Positions 61,061 through 64,000 of a stretch of 64,000 bases of DNA are shown here, in pieces (position 1 is the first letter of the stretch; each line of letters begins with the position of its first letter). Position numbers and translations under genes: made by a program. The notes under the pieces are model-generated. The model was not told where the DNA came from. It searched no databases and was given only the letters and a program-made list of their open reading frames with translations. This DNA is from Streptosporangium subroseum (GTDB lineage Bacteria; Actinomycetota; Actinomycetes; Streptosporangiales; Streptosporangiaceae), in NCBI RefSeq assembly GCF_900188345.1, contig NZ_FZOD01000003.1:286044-350043 (forward strand), in the 5' to 3' direction.

Positions 61061-64000
61061 TCAACAATGCCTTTTCGGATGACCTCCGTGATGCCGGTGA
61101 TGGTGCTTCCAGTGGCCCCCGTGATGCCGATGGTGGCGATTCCAGTGACCTCCGTGATGCCGGTGATGGTGATTACGGCGATCAGTGATCTTGGTCTTCC
61201 TGGAATTCGACCAGGACTTGTGAACCTGGCAGTTCTGATTGCCGGCACCGCCGGCCCGTGGCCTGACCGTCACAACCGTCGCGGTCGACATGTTGGAGGT
61301 GGTGACCGCGCCCGTCGGCAGAGCGCCCGAGGCCACCGCCGTATTCACGATCGAACCGGCGTTCATGTCCGCTCGCGTCACCACGTACGCGCCCGTGCAC
61401 GTCGTCGAGGCCAGCGGCGCCAGCCTCGTCACCGGGCACCTGATCACCGAGGGTACCCCCGACCGCCTGGAAGCGGTGTCCTTGATCTCGATACCGCTCA
61501 ACGTGACGTTGCCGGTGTTGACGACCCGGTAGGAGTAGATGATCGTCCGGCCCACCGCCGATACCCTGCCGGGAGTCGCCGTCTTCGACAACGTCAGGCC
61601 GGGATTCGGCGTAGCGGTCACCGTCGCGGTCGACGGAGCCGACGTGATCGCGGTGCCTGTCGGCGGAGTACCGGAAGCCGTCGCGGTGTTCACGATCGAA
61701 CCGGCGTCGACATCCGTCTGCGTGGCCACGTACGTGCCCGTGCAGGTCGTCGAGGCCTGCGGTGCCAGCCTCGTCACCGGGCACCTGATCACCTGCGGCG
61801 TTCCCGTACCCGAGAACACCGTGTCCGTCGCCCCCACCCCGGTCAGGGTCGCGTTGCCGGTGTTGACGACCAGATAGGAGTAGGTCACACTCTGCCCTGC
61901 CACCGTCACCGTGGACGGATCAGCCGTCTTGACGAGCGTCAACGACGCGGCGACCGTGACCGCGACCGTCGCGGTCGACGGCGAAGACATGACCGCGGAA
62001 CCCGTCGGTGGAGTGCCCGAGGCGACCGCGGTGTTCACGATCGCCCCCGCATCGACATCCGCCTGGGTGGTCATGTACGTGCCGGTGCAGGTCGTCGAGG
62101 CCTGCGGCGCCAGCGTCGTCACCGGGCAACTGATCACCGGAGGTGTTCCCGTACCCGAGAACGCCAGGTCCACTGCTCCCACCCCGGTCAACGTCTCGTT
62201 TCCGGTGTTGACGACCAGGTAGGAGTAGGTGATCCTCTGCCCCGCCGTCACCGTGCTCGGCGAGGCCGTCTTCAGCAACGACAGGCTGGGCGCCGAGATG
62301 ACGCTGACGGTCGCGGTCGACAGAGCCGACGTCACCGCGGGACCCGTCGGTGGAGTGCCCGAGGCGGCCGCCGTGTTCACGATCGAACCGGCATCGACGT
62401 CGGCCTGCGTGGTCACGTAGGTGCCGATGCACGTCGTCATGGCCTGCGGTGCCAGCGTTGTCACCGTGCATGTGATCACCGGAGGCGTCCCCGTACCCGA
62501 GAACGCCGTGTCCACCACGACCACACCGGTCAACGTCGCGTTGCCGGTGTTGACGACCAAGTAGGAGTAGGTGATCTTCTGCCCCATCGCCGTCACCGTG
62601 GACGGCAATGCCGTCTTCACCACCGTCAAACCAGAAGCCGACGTCGCCGCGACCGTCGCCGTCGACGGAGCCGACGCGACCGCGGGACCCGTCGGCGGAG
62701 TACCGGAAGCCGTCGCGGTGTTCACAATCGAACCGGCGTCGATATCCGCCTGGGTGGTCATGTAAGTGCCGGTACAGGTCGTCATAGTCTGCGGCGCCAG
62801 CGTCGTCACCGGACACGTGATCACCGGAGGCGTCCCCGTACCCGAGAACACCGTGTCCGCCACGACCACACCGGTCAACGTCGCGTTGCCGGTGTTGACG
62901 ACCAGGTAGGAGTAGGTGATCCTCTGCCCCGCCGCCGTCACCGTGCTCGGCGACGCCGTCTTCACCACCGTCAAACCAGGAACCGACGTCGCCGTGACCG
63001 TCGCCGTCGACGGATCGGAGGTCACCGCGGGGCCCACGGGTGGAGTGCCCGAGGCCGTCGCGGTGTTCACGATCGACCCGACGTTGACATCCGCCTGGGT
63101 GGTCACGTAGGCGCTGGTGCAGGTTGTCGAGGCCTGCGGCGCCAACGTCGTCACCGGACACATCACCACCGGAGGTGCCCCCGAACCCGAGAACGCCGTA
63201 TCCACCACACTCACGCCCGTCAAGGTCGCGTTGCCGGTGTTGACGACCCGGTACGAGTAGGTGATCGTCTGACCAGCCGCCGTCACCGCCGACGGGAAAG
63301 CGGTCTTCAACAGCGACAGCTCCGGACGCGAGGTGATGGTCACCGTCGCCGTCGACGGAGCCGACGTGACCGCGGGACCCGCCGGCGGAGTACCCGAGGC
63401 GACCGCCGTATTCACCACCGAACCGGCGTCGACGTCCGCCTGTGTCACCACGTACGTGCCGGTGCACGTCGTCGTAGCCTGTGGCGCAAGCGTCGTCACC
63501 GGACACGTGACCACCCCGGGTGTCCCCGAACCCGAGAACGCCGTGTCCACCACGGCCACACCCGTCAACGTCGCATTTCCGGTGTTAACGACCAGATAGG
63601 AGTAGGTGACCGTACGGCCGGCCGCCGTCACCGTGCTCGGCGAGGCCGTCTTCAGCAACGTCAGACTGGGCGCCGAGGTGATGCCAACGGTCGCGGTCGA
63701 CGGAGCCGAGGTCACTGCGGGACCCGTCGGTGGAGTGCCCGAGGCGACCGCGGTGTTCACGATCGAACCGGCATCGACGTCCGCCTGGGTGGTCACGTAC
63801 GTGCCGGTGCACGTCGTCATAGCCTGCGGCGCCAGCGTCGTCACCGGACACGTCACCACTGGAGGCGTCCCCGAACCCGAGAACGCCGTATCCGTCGCTA
63901 CCACACCCGTCAACGTCTCGTTTCCGGTGTTGACGACCAGGTAGGAGTAGGTGATCGTCCGACCCGCCGCCGACACGGCGGACGGAACCGCCGTCTTCAA
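61061..64000 (-). CDS. Giant DUF7507/DUF11-type repeat surface protein (5' end beyond window)
   Basis: At least 979 residues are visible and the frame is open at base 64000. It consists of eight tandem modules of about 115 residues. Each starts with [13 protein letters not shown], then [45 protein letters not shown] and ends PSTATV, the DUF7507 (formerly DUF11) immunoglobulin-like repeat. Each carries a conserved Cys pair. After the last module come about 70 residues with a basic region and an imperfect three-fold 11-residue unit [11 protein letters not shown], ending in Cys. Such proteins are stalk-like cell-surface or secreted adhesins. No LPXTG motif or transmembrane anchor is seen at the C-terminus. 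Confidence 0.9.
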   Translation of the reverse strand: MKTAVPSAVSAAGRTITYSYLVVNTGNETLTGVVATDTAFSGSGTPPVVTCPVTTLAPQAMTTCTGTYVTTQADVDAGSIVNTAVASGTPPTGPAVTSAPSTATVGITSAPSLTLLKTASPSTVTAAGRTVTYSYLVVNTGNATLTGVAVVDTAFSGSGTPGVVTCPVTTLAPQATTTCTGTYVVTQADVDAGSVVNTAVASGTPPAGPAVTSAPSTATVTITSRPELSLLKTAFPSAVTAAGQTITYSYRVVNTGNATLTGVSVVDTAFSGSGAPPVVMCPVTTLAPQASTTCTSAYVTTQADVNVGSIVNTATASGTPPVGPAVTSDPSTATVTATSVPGLTVVKTASPSTVTAAGQRITYSYLVVNTGNATLTGVVVADTVFSGTGTPPVITCPVTTLAPQTMTTCTGTYMTTQADIDAGSIVNTATASGTPPTGPAVASAPSTATVAATSASGLTVVKTALPSTVTAMGQKITYSYLVVNTGNATLTGVVVVDTAFSGTGTPPVITCTVTTLAPQAMTTCIGTYVTTQADVDAGSIVNTAAASGTPPTGPAVTSALSTATVSVISAPSLSLLKTASPSTVTAGQRITYSYLVVNTGNETLTGVGAVDLAFSGTGTPPVISCPVTTLAPQASTTCTGTYMTTQADVDAGAIVNTAVASGTPPTGSAVMSSPSTATVAVTVAASLTLVKTADPSTVTVAGQSVTYSYLVVNTGNATLTGVGATDTVFSGTGTPQVIRCPVTRLAPQASTTCTGTYVATQTDVDAGSIVNTATASGTPPTGTAITSAPSTATVTATPNPGLTLSKTATPGRVSAVGRTIIYSYRVVNTGNVTLSGIEIKDTASRRSGVPSVIRCPVTRLAPLASTTCTGAYVVTRADMNAGSIVNTAVASGALPTGAVTTSNMSTATVVTVRPRAGGAGNQNCQVHKSWSNSRKTKITDRRNHHHRHHGGHWNRHHRHHGGHWKHHHRHHGGHPKRHC
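61075..61180. repeat. 33-bp repeats coding the His-rich tail
   Basis: Three 33-bp units on the minus strand encode [22 protein letters not shown] and [11 protein letters not shown] at the extreme C-terminus of the surface protein. About half of the residues are histidine. Confidence 0.85.
61584..64000. repeat. 345-bp tandem repeats coding the DUF7507 modules
   Basis: Module starts recur roughly every 345 bases (one copy is a codon shorter, 342). Long identical stretches such as the GTGTTCACGATCGAACCGGC-type block recur in most copies, so recent duplication or gene conversion is likely, and assembly of copy number may be unreliable. Confidence 0.85.

Overview
The window is high-GC actinomycete DNA, most probably from the order Streptosporangiales. 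That placement is an inference from base composition, a complete hopanoid operon, DUF397/DUF5753 regulators, SapA-like spore-associated domains and several serine/threonine kinases. No rRNA, tRNA, CRISPR array or intact integrase was seen.

Left part (1-15.7 kb): a DUF433/DUF5615 toxin-antitoxin pair cut by the window edge; debris of a DUF5753 regulator with its DUF397 partner; an SDR oxidoreductase; a decayed IS630-type transposase tail; two medium-chain oxidoreductases, one behind a SoxR/MerR-type promoter; two secreted murein hydrolases that share a SapA-like C-terminal domain; a Tat-exported repeat protein; an OhrR/MarR regulator facing a truncated rhodanese; a VOC protein; a DMT-type membrane protein; and a divergent MGDG-synthase-like glycosyltransferase / polysaccharide deacetylase pair.

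Hopanoid operon (15.9-24.2 kb, + strand): hpnC, hpnD, hpnE, a polyprenyl diphosphate synthase, shc, hpnG and hpnH, nearly all overlapping by a few bases. Together they take isoprenoid diphosphates to squalene, cyclise it to hopene and extend it through adenosylhopane. An SDR follows on the opposite strand.

Defence island (25.4-58.7 kb): a leftward gene train holds a receptor-like kinase, a second kinase, a SNF2 helicase, a very large Eco57I-like adenine methylase, an AlbA_2/Schlafen-like regulator, a ParA ATPase, a 2182-residue DEAD/DUF1998 helicase with a probable C-terminal nuclease, a RelE-UvrD fusion helicase, a third (cytosolic) kinase and an HTH-N6-methylase-specificity fusion. The SNF2 + methylase + helicase/DUF1998 set resembles class 1 DISARM, but drmC is absent and kinases, ParA and a second methylase are added. 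A set of small rightward genes follows, then a 1577-residue SF1 helicase-nuclease that ends in an Lsr2-type DNA-binding domain.

Right end (58.9-64 kb): a SAM methyltransferase, a lipoprotein, and the C-terminal part of a giant surface protein made of about 115-residue DUF7507/DUF11-type repeats with a histidine-rich tail.

A feature of the whole window is local tandem duplication. Inside genes the units are multiples of three (24, 33, 36, 45 bp) and several copy the host gene's own adjacent codons. Between genes and at gene ends the units are 18, 21, 29, 41, 46-47 and 53 bp.
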